DNA of 64,000 nt from JBDTSW01 sp963797835 (GCA_963797835.1 CAWCRN010000026.1:1-64000), one strand, 5' to 3'; counted from the stretch's first letter, positions 1 through 10,386 are shown. Made by a program: numbers and translations. Notes: generated by a model from the letters alone, not told the origin.

Positions 1-1
1 C

Positions 2-555
2 GAGAAGTTCGTCGCCCGGACGCAGACGCTGCCGTCCGGTGACCCGCTGGACCAGAACACGATCATCGGGCCGCTGATCACTGACGCCGCGGTCGAGAAG
101 ATGATGCCCGCATCAAGGACGCCGTCGCCCTAGGCGCCAAGATCGCCGCCGGTGGGCAAGCTACGAGGGCCGGCACAACTTCTTTTTCGGCTCGATCTAT
201 CCCTACCAAGACCGCACGACCCCATGCGGCCAACGACGAGACGTTCGGCCCGCTCGCTACTCGTTGTCGAGGCGGTCGACAGCGACGAGGAAGCCGTTGC
301 CGCAGCCAACCGCGTGCTGTACGGGCTCACCTCGTCGATTCTGACCGGCGACACCTACCGCGGGTTCGAACTGGCGCCACAGGTGCTTTGCGGGATCGTC
401 AACGTCAACTCTCCGACGGTCAACGACGATATCCACGCGCCGATGGGCGGTGTCCGCGACAGCGGCTGGGGACGCACTGGTCCGGACAGCCTTGCCGACT
501 TCTCAGATGTATCTGGATCAACTCCCACAGCGGCCAGCGCCAGTACCCGTTCTAG
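2..555 (+). pseudogene. Aldehyde dehydrogenase, C-terminal part, frameshifted and cut by the window edge
   Basis: The piece carries recognisable C-terminal aldehyde dehydrogenase sequence in several frames: SGDPLDQNTIIGPLI near the 5' edge, then ETFGPL, then GFELAPQVLCGIVNVNSP and DSGWGRTG, ending IWINSHSGQRQYPF before a TAG at 553-555. The family oxidises aldehydes to acids with NAD(P)+. The catalytic Cys and the N-terminal cofactor domain lie outside the window. At least four frame changes are needed to read it through. It is followed by an oxidoreductase, an SDR and an esterase-like hydrolase on the same strand, which suggests a catabolic cluster for an alcohol, aldehyde or ester. It could be a real pseudogene, but the same damage affects all neighbours, so poor consensus near a contig end is equally likely. 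Confidence 0.7.
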
Positions 556-665
556 CCGTCCATCCGGCCTGCCACAGCCAAATCACCGGCATCCGGCGAT
601 GCCGGGTGCACCCGAGGCTGGCGAAGATGCGCTCGCAAGTTGTCGACTCGGGAGAAAAGGGATTC

Positions 666-2195
666 ATGATCTGGTAACCGCAACCGATCGCGCCAACATC
701 GTCATCGTCGGAGGGGGGCTCGGCCGGAGCCGTCCTTGCCAGTCGACGAGGAGAATCCCGAGCGTTCGGTGTTGCTCAATCCTCGAGGCGGGCAGGGCCT
801 ACGAGGTCCGACGGCTATCCGGACGACCTCCGGGATGCCGGACGCGGCCCGCCAACCCCGAGCACCAATGGGGCTACACCGCCCGCGGTGGATCCGGCGG
901 CTCCAGAGATCGACGCTCCCCGGGCCAAGGTGCTCGGCGGCTGTTCGGCCCACAACGCGACGGCGGCAATGCGGGCCCGCCCGAGCGACATCCGCGACTG
1001 GCACGGTCACGGCCTCGAGGACTGGACCGTCGAGGAGGTTGAAGCAAACGTTCCGTAGATGGGAACACGCCCGATGGCGATGACGCCTATCACGGGCGCA
1101 CCGGGCCGTTCCCCATCCGCCACCAGACCGACGACGATCCGACCCCATCGATCGCGGGTTCATCGACGCCACGGTGACGGAGGGCTTCTCGCGGGTCACG
1201 GACTTCAACGGACCCGAAGCCGAGCGGCGTTGGCGCTAACCCGGTCAACGTCATCGACGGCGTGGGTCAGAACGTCGGCCTCGTCTACCTGACCGCAAGA
1301 GGTCCCGGAAGCCACCGAACCTCACGATTCAGGGCGACGTGCTGGTCGATCGCGTCCTGTTCGACGGGGGGCCGAGCGGTCTGCAGTCCTCAGCGACAGA
1401 CGGCGCCAAGATCGAGGCGGGCGAGGTGACCTCTCCTCGGGCACTCTACAGCAGCCCGGCGATCCTGCTGCGGTTCGGGTATCGGTCCACGGCCGACCTC
1501 GCCAACCTCGGCATCGAACTGGAAGCCGACCTACCCGTCGGCCAGCACCTGCACGATCAGCCCTTCTCTACAACGCCTACGCCCTGAAGCCCGATGCGTC
1601 GAGATGCGGCCGGCCCGGCGCCCTGTTGTGGCGGCAGTCAAAGCGAAGCCCAGGGGCGACGACCTGGATCTGCACATGGCGGTCACGCACCTGCTGCCTC
1701 ACGAGTACAGCCCGACCGGCGGTGCGATCACGCTGAGCACAGAGTGGTCAAGCCGGAATCGCGCGGAACCCTGCGGCTGCGCAGCCGCGACCCGCGCGAT
1801 CAGCCGGAGATCGACTGCAACTTCTCCGGCGAGCGACGCGACGCGCGGCGCATGCTGGAAGGGGTGAAGCTTGGCCGCAATATCTCCGTCTATCCGGCGC
1901 TCGCCCAATTTGTCGAGCTCGAGATCCTGCCCGGCGACGAAGTCGCTGACGATCAGCTCGCCGACGACATCGCTTCCAACATCGCTTCCTACGGGCACCC
2001 GACGGCAACGGCACCAATGGGCGGACCAGGACCCATGGGCGGTCGTGGACTCGCATGGCGCCGTCAGAGGGATCACGGGCTTCGCGTCGTTGATGATCGA
2101 TCATGCCCGCCGTTCCATCGGTGGCGCCGAACCCCACGACGATCATGATCGCCGAGCGGATCGCAAAGGTGATCTACGGAAGCGAGGCGCGATGA
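666..2195 (+). pseudogene. GMC-family oxidoreductase (choline dehydrogenase-like), heavily frameshifted
   Basis: The reading starts with a flavin-binding segment, NIVIVGGG, continues with ENPERSVLL, NPEHQWGYTA and RAKVLGGCSAHNA (the GMC signature region), and ends with the conserved GHPTATAPMG and MPAVPSVAPNPTTIMIAERIA segments. These are spread over all three forward frames with many indels. GMC enzymes are FAD-dependent alcohol oxidases or dehydrogenases of about 500-550 residues, and the span here (about 510 codons) fits. The start at 666 is a guess, because the first frame breaks almost at once. The stop TGA at 2193-2195 overlaps the ATG of the next gene by two bases, so the two are probably translationally coupled. 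Confidence 0.7.
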
Positions 2196-2997
2196 GTGAT
2201 TCACAAGCAACGCCGCGAAGCGCGGTTGTGTTCGGAGCGCGCAATCTGGGTCGCGCAGTCATCGAGCTGCTCGTGAGCGACGGCTGGGCGGTGACGGGGA
2301 TCGCCCAGTTGCAGAGCACCCTGGACGGCGTCAGCGCGTCCGGCGCGCTCGCGCTCAAGGCCGACGTGACCGACCCCGAGAGCGTGCACGACGCGTTGGA
2401 CCAGGCGGCCGCCGCTCACGGGGGAGTCGACCTGGTCGTGAACGCGGCCGCCGCCTACGGCGGCGATCGCTCGGGGCCCTTCGGCGGCGGCCCGATCGCC
2501 GAGGCCGAGCTTGAAGGCTTCGACTCGTGGGCGGTGGCTCCGGCCCGCGCCGCGTTCTCGTTCCTGTCCGCCAGCGGATGATTCGCGGTCGCGAAGGGCC
2601 GGGCAGCGACCCTGGTTCAGGTCACCGGTGGTTCGGCCCGGGCGCGCTGCCGGGCCGCGGCCTGTGGGCGGCAGGAGCGTTCGGCGTGCGAGCGATCACC
2701 AATGCGGTCGCGCTTGAGCTGCGCACCCGTGGCATCCAGGTCACGTTGCTGATCGTTGACGCCGGCATCGAGCCGCTCGACGGGTCCACACGCCCCGGCG
2801 TTGCCCCGGAAGCCCTGGCCGATCCACGCAGGATCGCCGATGCCGTCCTCTTTCTGGCCAACCAGGACGCGCGTTCCGCGACACACGAGCTTCAGGTCAC
2901 CCCACTCGCCGAACAACTCGGACCCCCTGAACTTGCAGTGTGGTGCCTGCGGCGTCAGGGGACTAGGCCGTTTGCGCGGTTCACCGTGATCCGGTGA
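2192..2997 (+). CDS. Short-chain dehydrogenase/reductase-like protein lacking YxxxK (frameshifted)
   Basis: The ATG at 2192 lies in an ATGA overlap with the upstream oxidoreductase. The N-terminus AVVFGARNLGRAV fits the SDR nucleotide-binding loop, and VVNAAAAYGG corresponds to the NNAG region. One frame change near 2580 joins this to QVTGGSA and then GVRAITNAVALELRTRGIQVTLL, the usual SDR helix and strand after the active site. At the place where YxxxK should stand the sequence reads GLWAAGAFG, so both the catalytic Tyr and the Lys appear to be absent. Either this is a non-classical or non-catalytic SDR, or the reading is damaged there. The C-terminal end is uncertain because the stop depends on which frame is right. 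Confidence 0.6.
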
Positions 2998-3056
2998 TGA
3001 CTCCTCACCCAGCTGGCGGCAAAGCTGGGCCCAACCGAACGATTGGAGATACCTCC

Positions 3057-3970
3057 GTGAGCACCGAGCAGCGAGAGACCATCGACGCCATCCTGCGTCA
3101 GTCAGCCTTCCCCGTCGACAGCACTGTCGACGAGAACGGCGCCTGCTGCGCGAGGCGATAGAGGCGCAGCCGCTACCGGCCGACGTGACCGTGACCGCAG
3201 CTGACCTTGGCGGCATCCCGACCGCCGAGATCACGGTCGAGGGGATCGAACCTCGCCACACCGTTCTGTACTTCCACGGCGGCGTGTACGTGATGTCGGA
3301 CGCATTCCTCGCCGCTGGCCTGGCCTCGCAGGTTGCTAGGCGGACGCAGGCCAAGGTCATCTCGGTCGACTACCGGCTCGCTCCCGAGCACCCCTATCCG
3401 GCAGCGGTCGATGATGCTCTTGCTGCCTATGGGGCCCTCCTGGACAACGTCACCGCCGCTTCGGACATCGTCTTCGCGGGAGAGTCTGCCGGCGGCGGCC
3501 TGGTCGTCACCACGATGGTCAATGCCCGCGACCACGGCCTGGCCCTGCCAGCCGCGGCGTACGTGATGTCACCGTATGTCGATCTGACGCTGGCCGGACC
3601 GAGCATGGAAACCAAGGGCGAGCTCGACCCGCTGCTCCGCGCGAGAACTCCTCGAACCCCGGGTCGCCGACTACGTGCAGGGACAAGACGCCGCACTCAG
3701 CCTGATCAGCCCCGTATTCGCCGATCTGGCCGGCCTGCCGCCCCTGATCATCCAGGTCGGAAGCCACGAGGTTCTTCTCGACGATGCCGATTCGACTCGC
3801 CGAGACAAGCCGCCAGCGCCGACGTCGAGGTCACGCTCGAGATCACGCCCGAGGTGCCCCACGTGTTCCAGGCCTACGCCGCGATGCTTGACGAAGCGGC
3901 TGCTGCTTTGGACAGAGCCGGACAGCTCCTGTCGGTCCATCTCGCGAGCGGAGACCGCGTCAGCGCGTAG
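3057..3970 (+). CDS. Alpha/beta hydrolase of the hormone-sensitive-lipase type (frameshifted)
   Basis: The protein has the HSL-family oxyanion motif HGG (LYFHGGVYV), the family block VDYRLAPEHPYPAA and the nucleophile elbow GESAGG. The later PEVPHVFQ carries the catalytic His. Family members hydrolyse short-chain carboxylic esters and have about 300 residues, which matches. The start is the GTG at 3057, giving STEQRETIDAILRQ. Frame breaks occur near 3140, 3650 and 3795, and all catalytic segments are present once frames are joined. It lies about 60 bases behind the SDR on the same strand and may supply the alcohol or acid that the upstream dehydrogenases process. Confidence 0.75.
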
Positions 3971-4071
3971 CGACGGAGCGCGCAAGCGGGCGCTCGCGAG
4001 GCAGCTGCGGCCTTAGGAATCACCCGGATCCGGCGATGACCTCTCACCGGACGGCGAGTCAGGCTGGGGCA

Positions 4072-5711
4072 ATGGAAGCGATTGCGCCAACCGCCCCCGT
4101 TCGCCGCCTACCTCGAAGGTCAACCTCAACGCCGTCCTCGCGGTCGTGGCGGTCGCCCAGTTCATGGTCATCCTCGACGGGACGGTGGTCAACGTCGCGC
4201 TGCCGACGATCCAACAACACCTCGGGTTCTCCCAGGAGAGCCTCTCCTGGGTCCTGAACGCCTACACGTTGATGTTCGGCGGGTTTCTGCTGCTCGGCGG
4301 GCGTCTGGCCGACCGGCTCGGGCGCCGCCGCCTGTTCGTCGCCGGCATCGCCCTGTTCTCCGGCGCGTCGCTGGTCTGCGGACTCGCCCAGTCCGAGGGC
4401 ATGCTGCTGGTCGCACGCGGCGCGCAGGGCCTCGGCGGGGCGATGGTCTCGCCGGCGGCGCTGTCGATCATCCTCACAACGTTCGCGGAGGGGACGGAGC
4501 GGAACCGCGCGCTGGCGGTCTGGGGCGCGATCGCCGGAGCGGGCGGAGCGATCGGCCTGCTCCTCGGCGGCGTGATGGTGGAGGCCCTGACCTGGCGCTG
4601 GGTGTTCTTCATCAACGTGCCGATCGGAGCCGCGCTCATGGCGGCGGCGCCGCGGATCGTCCCGGAGAGCCGCTCGGAGTCGGGCGCGCGTGGCGGTTAC
4701 GACGTCGGTGGCGCCCTGGCGATCACGCTCGGGACAATGGCCCTCGTCTTCACGCTGATCAAGGCCACGACTGGGGGTGGGGTTCCGGGCAGACGCTGGC
4801 GGGCTTCGCAATCGCCGCGGCGCTGATCGTCACGTTCCTGGCGATCGAGCGTCGGCACGATGAGCCGCTGGTCCCGCTCGGGATCTTCAAGATCCGGAAG
4901 TCTCGCCGCCTCCGACGCGGCGATGCTCCTGTTGGCGGCGGGGCTGTTCGGAATGTTCTTCTTCTGCACGCTGTACCTGCAGCAGGTGCTCGGCTACAGC
5001 GCGCTGGAGACCGGGCTTCTCTACCTGCCGTTCAGCGTCATGCTCATCGGCGGCTCGGCCGCCGCCTCCGGCCTGGTCGACCGATTCACACCGAAGCCGG
5101 TGTTGGTGACCGGCCTGCTGGGTTCCACAGCAGGCTTCCTGCTGCTCACGCGCGTCACCGGCGACGCCGACTACGCGAGCCACGTGCTGCCGGCGATCCT
5201 CGTCCTCGGCGCCGGACTCGGGCTCTCGTTCGTCCCGATCACGATCGCCGCCACCAACGGCGTGCCCGCTAGCGAGTCCGGCCTGGCCTCGGGGCTCCTC
5301 AACGTAACCCAGCAGGTCGGTGGCGCGCTCGGGCTTGCGATTCTCTCCTCGGCGTCGACCAGCCGGGTGACGAGCGCCTTGGACGGTGGATCGGCGCTTC
5401 CGGCCGCGCTGACGCACGGGTTCAAGGGCGCCTTCATAGTCGGGGCCGTGCTCTGCGCCCTTGCGCTCGTGGTCGCGCTCGCGCTGCTGCCGCCCCGCCG
5501 TCGCGAGTCTGAGCAAGAGGAAGTGGCGACGATCGCGCTGTCTTTCGCCCGGTGCCCCGGCGCGCCCCACGGTGGCCACCTCGACTCGTCTCGTGGCTCT
5601 CGGTCGCCGAATCCGGAGGCGCCCGGCAGCACAAGGCTGAGTCGTTTCCCACGATGGCACGCAGGCCACAATGGACTCGGAGAAGCGAAAGAGATGAGGA
5701 GGAGGACGTGA
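4072..5711 (+). CDS. MFS transporter, DHA2 (EmrB/QacA-like) family, frameshifted
   Basis: This is a proton-driven exporter of the 14-helix DHA2 group. Diagnostic segments are VILDGTVVNVALP in helix 1, GGRLADRLGRRR in the loop 2-3 motif and WRWVFFINVPIG in the helix 5-6 region. The second half carries hydrophobic helices such as AAMLLLAAGLFGMFFF and ends in a charged tail rich in Arg and Glu. Frame changes near 4118, 4780 and 4905 must be joined; the assembled product is about 545 residues, normal for the family. Its TGA (5709-5711) lies within a GTGA overlap with the next gene. The substrate cannot be predicted from sequence; drugs or organic acids are typical. Confidence 0.8.
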
Positions 5712-6659
5712 TAACCGGGTCACCGATGTACGTCTGCGCCCGCGACGGCCGGGTCGTGCGCGACTCGACCGAGACGGCCAGTCGTGGGCCGCCCGTACGG
5801 TGTTGGAAGGGGCTCGGCTTCCTGCGTTGCCACGGACGGCGAGCGGGTCCTGGTCGGCGGCCGCGGCACTGGTGCCCGACTGAGCTCGGACGGCGGCCGG
5901 AGCTGGGAGCACATACCCCTTCGGGAGAGCGACGTGCTCTCGGTGGCGATCAGCGCGGCTGACGGCGCGCTCTACGCCGGGACAGAACCGAGCCGCGTCT
6001 TCGTCTCCAGGGAGGGCGGTGACTGGACGGAGCTCGAGGCGCTGCAGAAAATCCCGTCGAGGGGCCGGTGGAGCTTTCCACCACGGCCGTGGACGCACCA
6101 CGTCCGCTGGATCGCGCCCGATCCCCATGTCTACGAGCGCCTGCTCGTTGGAATCGAGCTTGGCGGAGTCATGTACAGCGAGGATGCTGGCGGCAGCTTC
6201 ACCGACCACCGGCCCGGGGCAAAGCGCGATGCCCACTGCCTCGCCTGGCATCCGTCGGTCAACGGGCGCGCCTATCAGGCCGCTGGCGACGGCGCGGCCT
6301 GGAGCGCTGACGGCGGCGCCAGTTGGCAGGCCGTGGACACCGGACGCGAACTCCGCTACTGCTGGGCTCTAGCGGTCGATCCTGCCGATCCTGATCGCTG
6401 GTACGTATCGGCCGCCTCGGGACCGCGGGCGGCACACGCCGGCGAGGACGCCGCCGGGCGGCTCTATGTCTGGGAGGACGGTGCTTGGCGGGCACTGGAT
6501 CTGCCCGGGACGTCGATGCCCTACGCGCTCGCCGCGTGGGATGCGGAGCTACTTGCGGCAATGGCCGACGGCCGCATCCTGCATAGCGCCGACCGCGGTG
6601 AGACCTGGCTGGAGACAGGTGTGCGGGTCGGCTCCATCCAGGCGATGGCGGTCGCGTGA
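5708..6659 (+). CDS. BNR/sialidase-like beta-propeller repeat protein (frameshifted N-terminus)
   Basis: The product has repeated Ser/Asp-box-like units (SSDGGRSWE, SEDAGGSFT, SADGGASWQ, SADRGETWL), spaced as expected for blades of a BNR or photosynthesis-assembly-type beta-propeller. No signal peptide is visible. A GTG at 5708 overlaps the upstream MFS stop (GTGA). Two frame changes near 5768 and 5815 restore continuity between VCARDGRVVR and CVATDGERVLVGG. The stop at 6657-6659 overlaps the ATG of the YceI gene by one base. BNR propellers of this kind are often annotated as glycosyl hydrolases or exo-sialidases, but no catalytic set is evident, so the role is unknown. Confidence 0.7.
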
Positions 6660-7278
6660 TGTCCACCTGGATCTTCGAACCGGGACACACCGAGGCCGGG
6701 TTCCGCGCCCGGCACATGATGGTCACCTGGGTGCGAGGGCTGTTCAAGGACATCCACGGCTGGATCGAGCTCGACTGGGATGATTGCCTCGAGGCCACAT
6801 TCGCGGGGGAGATAAAGGCGTCCGGTTTGTGGACCGGGGAGCCGCAACGCGACGAGCATCTGCGAAGCGCTGACTTCTTCGACGTCGCGAACCACCCGAG
6901 GATCACGTTCGGGGGTTGCTTCACCGAGCGCACCGCCGACAGTGCCTTCAAGGGCGAGGTCGACCTGACGATCCGTGGGACGACCCGCACCGTGCCGCTC
7001 GAGGTCTCGTACATCGGCGAATGGAAGACGCCGTTCTGGGTCGCCGACGAAAGCAAGGGCGAGCTCCGACGGATCGGCTTCGAAGCCGAGGCGAGACTCA
7101 CCGCCGCGACTTCGGCGTCTCGTGGCAGGACTCCGTACCGCGCGGTGGGGTGGTCGTGAGCAACGAGATCGAGCTCGTGCTCGATGTCGAGGCGATCGCC
7201 TTGGAAGATCTGGAGCAAACCGGCGCGATCGAGTACTACGCCGACCACGCGGTCGTGTCGCAGCGCCGCCATGGATGA
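6659..7278 (+). CDS. YceI family protein (frameshifted near the C-terminus)
   Basis: The N-terminus TWIFEPGHTEAGFRARHMMV, followed by GLFKDIHGWIELD, is the typical YceI fold start. The central RSADFFDVANHPRITF matches the family's hallmark HLKSxDFFDVxxxPxxxF block. YceI proteins form an extended lipocalin-like barrel that binds isoprenoid or other amphiphilic ligands. A frame change near 7110 leads to DFGVSWQDSVPRGGVVVSNE, the usual C-terminal segment, and a stop at 7276-7278. No signal peptide is present, as in many cytoplasmic actinobacterial members. Translation is likely coupled to the beta-propeller gene (TGATG overlap). The partner or ligand is unknown. Confidence 0.8.
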
Positions 7279-7401
7279 GCCAGCGACGCCCCGTGGAGGC
7301 GTGGAACCGAGGCGCTCAATGGGCACCAGGAGAGGGCGAGCTCCGGCAAGTCCGGCCCTGACAAGAGCGAGAGATCCGCACAAGTGCAGGGCATTTCAGG
7401 A

Positions 7402-7474
7402 TGGAGCTAGTCGGACTCGAACCGACGACCTCCTGGGTGCGATCCAGGCGCTCTGCCAACTGAGCTATAGCCCC
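7402..7474 (-). tRNA. tRNA-Ala (anticodon CGC)
   Basis: On the minus strand the sequence folds as a complete 73-nt cloverleaf. The anticodon stem CCTGG/CCAGG encloses the loop ATCGCAC, giving anticodon CGC, which reads GCG. The acceptor stem carries the G3:U70 wobble pair that identifies alanine tRNAs. The T-loop TTCGAGT and D-stem GCTC/GAGC are normal. The 3' CCA is not encoded. It is isolated between the YceI gene and the diguanylate cyclase. Confidence 0.95.
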
Positions 7475-7581
7475 TCTTGTTGCTCGCCGGGACGAGCCGG
7501 CGCGCGCGGCCAAGGATAGCCACGTTCCGCCTGCGGGCTTGCACCGCCGGGGCACTGGCGCGGGCGCTCCAGCGGCCGATC

Positions 7582-7598
7582 TAAGCTGCCGGGACGTG
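7582..7598 (+). promoter_or_regulatory. Probable leaderless promoter of the diguanylate cyclase gene
   Basis: A -10 like hexamer TAAGCT at 7582-7587 ends 8 bases before the GTG start codon at 7596, and no Shine-Dalgarno sequence is present. This spacing is typical of leaderless transcripts in actinobacteria. A nearly identical arrangement (TACGCT then GCCGGGG) precedes the gene starting at 59820. Confidence 0.45.
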
Positions 7599-9503
7599 AG
7601 CTTTCGCGGCCGCCTGACACTGTTTCTGCTGTTGATCGTCGCGCTGCCGATGATCGTCATCGCCGTGCTCGCTAGCAGGACCGCCGACGAGTCCGCAAGC
7701 GGCAAGGCCGACGCGCGGCTGTTCGCAGGCCTGGAGACGGCCTCGAGCCTGTATGAGGCGGAGGCGCGCCGCGCCCAGCAGGCGGCGGAGGAGATCGGGA
7801 CCGACCCCGAGCTCGCCGCGGCGGTCCGCTCGGGTGATCCGGCGGTGGCCCAGCCCATCGCCGAGCAGCTGGCGCGCGAGAACGGCGTGGAGTCGCTCGT
7901 GCTGCGGGGCGAGGATGGAGAGGAGCTGGCCTCGGTCGGCGGCCAGCCGTTCGCGCCGGCCCGGATCGAGCTGACGGACGAGAACGGAGAGACCGCCGGC
8001 GAGCTGACCGTCTCGACCAGCACCCAGTCCGCCTACCTCGACCAGGTCGAGGAGCTGACCGGCCGCCGTGCCGCGCTCTACGTCGAGGGGCAGCCCTCGG
8101 TGACGGTGGGCGGGGGCGAGAGCGTCGAGATCCCGGCGCGGGGCGGTGAGAACGTGGACGTCGAAGGAAGCGAGCAGCGGGTCCTCACCGGGGACCTCCC
8201 CGACGACGAGGGCCGGCGCGTGGCGCTGTTCGGCCCGGTCGAAGACGAGGGGCTGCTGGCCTCGAGCCCGTTGCTCCTGGCGGGGCTGGCGGCGATCTTC
8301 CTCATAGCCCTCGTGTTCGTGCTGAGCATCAGGCGCACGCTCTCGGGCCAGGTGAAGGCCATGCTTGCGGCCGCGCGCCGCCTGGGGGACGGCGACTTCA
8401 GCCAGAAGGTCCCGGTTACCGGCGGCAGGAAGGACGAGATGGCGGGCCTCGCGACCGAGTTCAACCGGATGAGCGATCGCCTGCAGGGCCAGATGGAGGA
8501 ACTGCGCCGCCAGCAGGTGGAGATCGACCGCTCCGTGCGGCGGATCGGGGAGGCATTCGCATCCGGCCTCGACCGCGACGGCCTGCTCGAGATCGTGATC
8601 GAGACAGCCGTCTCCGCCTGTCGCGCCGACTACGGCCTCGTCACCCTGAGCGGCCTGGGCGGCGCCGAGATCTCCTCGGGCACGGCCACCGAGGCGCTCG
8701 CCGACGCCACCCTCGAGGCGGAGTCGAGGGCCGGACGGGGCGATCAGCCGGTCGAGCTCGAGCATGGGGACGCCTACGCCCTTTCCTGCCCACTGCAGCG
8801 CATCGGGTCGCCGGGACACAACCTCGGCGTGATGACCATCGCCCGCGCCGGCCGACCCTTCGATGCGGCGGAGCACGACGTCTTCCGGTACTTGATCGGC
8901 CAGGCATCGGCCTCGATCGAGAACGTCGCCCTGCATGAGATGGTGAGCGAGCAGGCCGTAACCGACGAGCTCACCGGGCTCGCGAACAACCGGGCATTCC
9001 GCGACACCGCGCAGAAGGAGGCGACGCGGGCCGTGCGCTTCTCGCATCCGCTCTCGCTTCTCATGCTCGACATCGACGACTTCAAGAAGGTCAACGACAC
9101 CCACGGGCACCTCCAGGGCGACGAGGTGTTGCGGCGGATCGGGAGCATCCTGCGAGCGGAGTCGCGAGGGATCGACGAGCCCGCCCGCTACGGCGGCGAG
9201 GAGTTCGTCGTGGCCCTACCCGAGACGGGCTCGGTGGGGGCGGTTGAGCTGGCCGAGCGCATCCGGGAGCGGATCGAGGCCGAGGACGTGCCGTTCATCG
9301 GACGAGACGGGGTGATGCGGATCACCGCCAGCCTCGGGGTGGCGTCGATCCCCGATTCTGCCGCCGACGTGCCCGCTCTGGTCGCGGCCGCGGACGCCGC
9401 GCTCTACGCAGCGAAGCGCGGAGGCAAGAACCGAGTCGTGCTGGCGCCCAACCTCGGCGCGGCCACGGACGGAAAGGGACGGGCGCCGGCGCGGCGAAGC
9501 TAG
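7596..9503 (+). CDS. Membrane diguanylate cyclase with HAMP, GAF and GGDEF domains
   Basis: The enzyme would make cyclic di-GMP from two GTP. From the GTG at 7596 the protein has about 635 residues. Helix 1 is at about residues 8-27, an extracytoplasmic sensor region follows to about 220, helix 2 spans about 223-245, then a HAMP linker to about 300, a GAF domain at roughly 320-450 and a GGDEF domain at about 455-620. The active-site loop GGEEF is intact at 533-537. The product-inhibition I-site is present as RGID (524-527) five residues before it, so the enzyme should be both active and feedback-regulated. The GTG start is preferred because it places the helix at the N-terminus and fits a leaderless promoter. 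The sensed signal is unknown. Confidence 0.9.
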   Translation: MSFRGRLTLFLLLIVALPMIVIAVLASRTADESASGKADARLFAGLETASSLYEAEARRAQQAAEEIGTDPELAAAVRSGDPAVAQPIAEQLARENGVESLVLRGEDGEELASVGGQPFAPARIELTDENGETAGELTVSTSTQSAYLDQVEELTGRRAALYVEGQPSVTVGGGESVEIPARGGENVDVEGSEQRVLTGDLPDDEGRRVALFGPVEDEGLLASSPLLLAGLAAIFLIALVFVLSIRRTLSGQVKAMLAAARRLGDGDFSQKVPVTGGRKDEMAGLATEFNRMSDRLQGQMEELRRQQVEIDRSVRRIGEAFASGLDRDGLLEIVIETAVSACRADYGLVTLSGLGGAEISSGTATEALADATLEAESRAGRGDQPVELEHGDAYALSCPLQRIGSPGHNLGVMTIARAGRPFDAAEHDVFRYLIGQASASIENVALHEMVSEQAVTDELTGLANNRAFRDTAQKEATRAVRFSHPLSLLMLDIDDFKKVNDTHGHLQGDEVLRRIGSILRAESRGIDEPARYGGEEFVVALPETGSVGAVELAERIRERIEAEDVPFIGRDGVMRITASLGVASIPDSAADVPALVAAADAALYAAKRGGKNRVVLAPNLGAATDGKGRAPARRS

Positions 9504-9591
9504 CGGCAGGCCTGTAATCGAGCTTGCGGACCCCGCGTTCTCCCTTCGGCGGACGGGTCGTGGGGGTAGTCTTCAAGCCGGTTGGAGAGAA

Positions 9592-10386
9592 ATGGGCATC
9601 CTCGACGACGCAATTCGTGAGCACCTCGACCTGAAGCGCCACCACGGCGCGCAGGACGACGAGGTCAAGCGCCTCGAGGACGAGGCATTCGGGCCGCCGA
9701 CGCGGCCGGGAGAGCCGGATTTCCCCGAATCGCAGGAGCAGCCCGCGGTCGAGGGCGCCAACGGGGTCGAGACCGCCACCGCGGAGCCCCCGCTCGCCGG
9801 TGAGGGCCTCAGCGAGGAGGCCACCGCGCTGCTGGACCGCGAGCCGGACGCCTCGGCCGAGGCACCCACGGCAGGGGAGCAACCGCAGATCGAGACGCCC
9901 CCGCCGCTACCCGAGACCGCCGACGAGGCGCCGAGCCCTCCGGAGCCCCCGAGCGAGGAGCAGCCGGCCGCCGAGCCGCAGCCGCCCCCCGCCCCGGCCG
10001 AGCACGACGAGCCCGAGGCCGCGTTCTTCGACCAGGAGCTGGAGACCGAGCTCAGCCTCGACGACCTCGACCTCGACGACGAGGAAGATCAGCCCGGGGA
10101 GGCTCCGGCGGAGCCGGCTTCAGACGAGCATCCCGCCGAGCCGGCGTCCGAGGAGCATCCGACCGCCGGGCTCGAAACGGTCGAGCACCCGATGGAGGAG
10201 CTGGTCGGCGACGACGCCGAAGCGCCCGCGACGGGCGAGGAGGAGCATCTCCCCGAGGAGCATGGCGAGGAGGGCGAGGACGACGACGAGGACGTCCTCG
10301 AGGAGACCCCCGAGTTCCTTCGCGACCAGCCCGAGGACGACGAGCTCTGGTTCGAGCAGGGCGAACCCAAGGACTTTGACTTCTAG
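9592..10386 (+). CDS. Highly acidic, probably disordered protein of unknown function
   Basis: The 264-residue product begins MGILDDAIREHLDLKRHHGA and continues DDEVKRLEDEAFGP, a helical head of about 40 residues with mixed charge. The rest is dominated by Glu, Asp, Pro and Ala (for example DLDLDDEEDQPG), has almost no hydrophobic core and should be disordered. It ends in a short aromatic and acidic tail, LWFEQGEPKDFDF. A GGAGAG ribosome site precedes the ATG at 9592. No enzyme motif is visible. I think similar short-headed acidic proteins occur in related actinobacteria, but I cannot name a family. The stop overlaps the convergent TetR gene by three bases. Confidence 0.75.
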   Translation: MGILDDAIREHLDLKRHHGAQDDEVKRLEDEAFGPPTRPGEPDFPESQEQPAVEGANGVETATAEPPLAGEGLSEEATALLDREPDASAEAPTAGEQPQIETPPPLPETADEAPSPPEPPSEEQPAAEPQPPPAPAEHDEPEAAFFDQELETELSLDDLDLDDEEDQPGEAPAEPASDEHPAEPASEEHPTAGLETVEHPMEELVGDDAEAPATGEEEHLPEEHGEEGEDDDEDVLEETPEFLRDQPEDDELWFEQGEPKDFDF

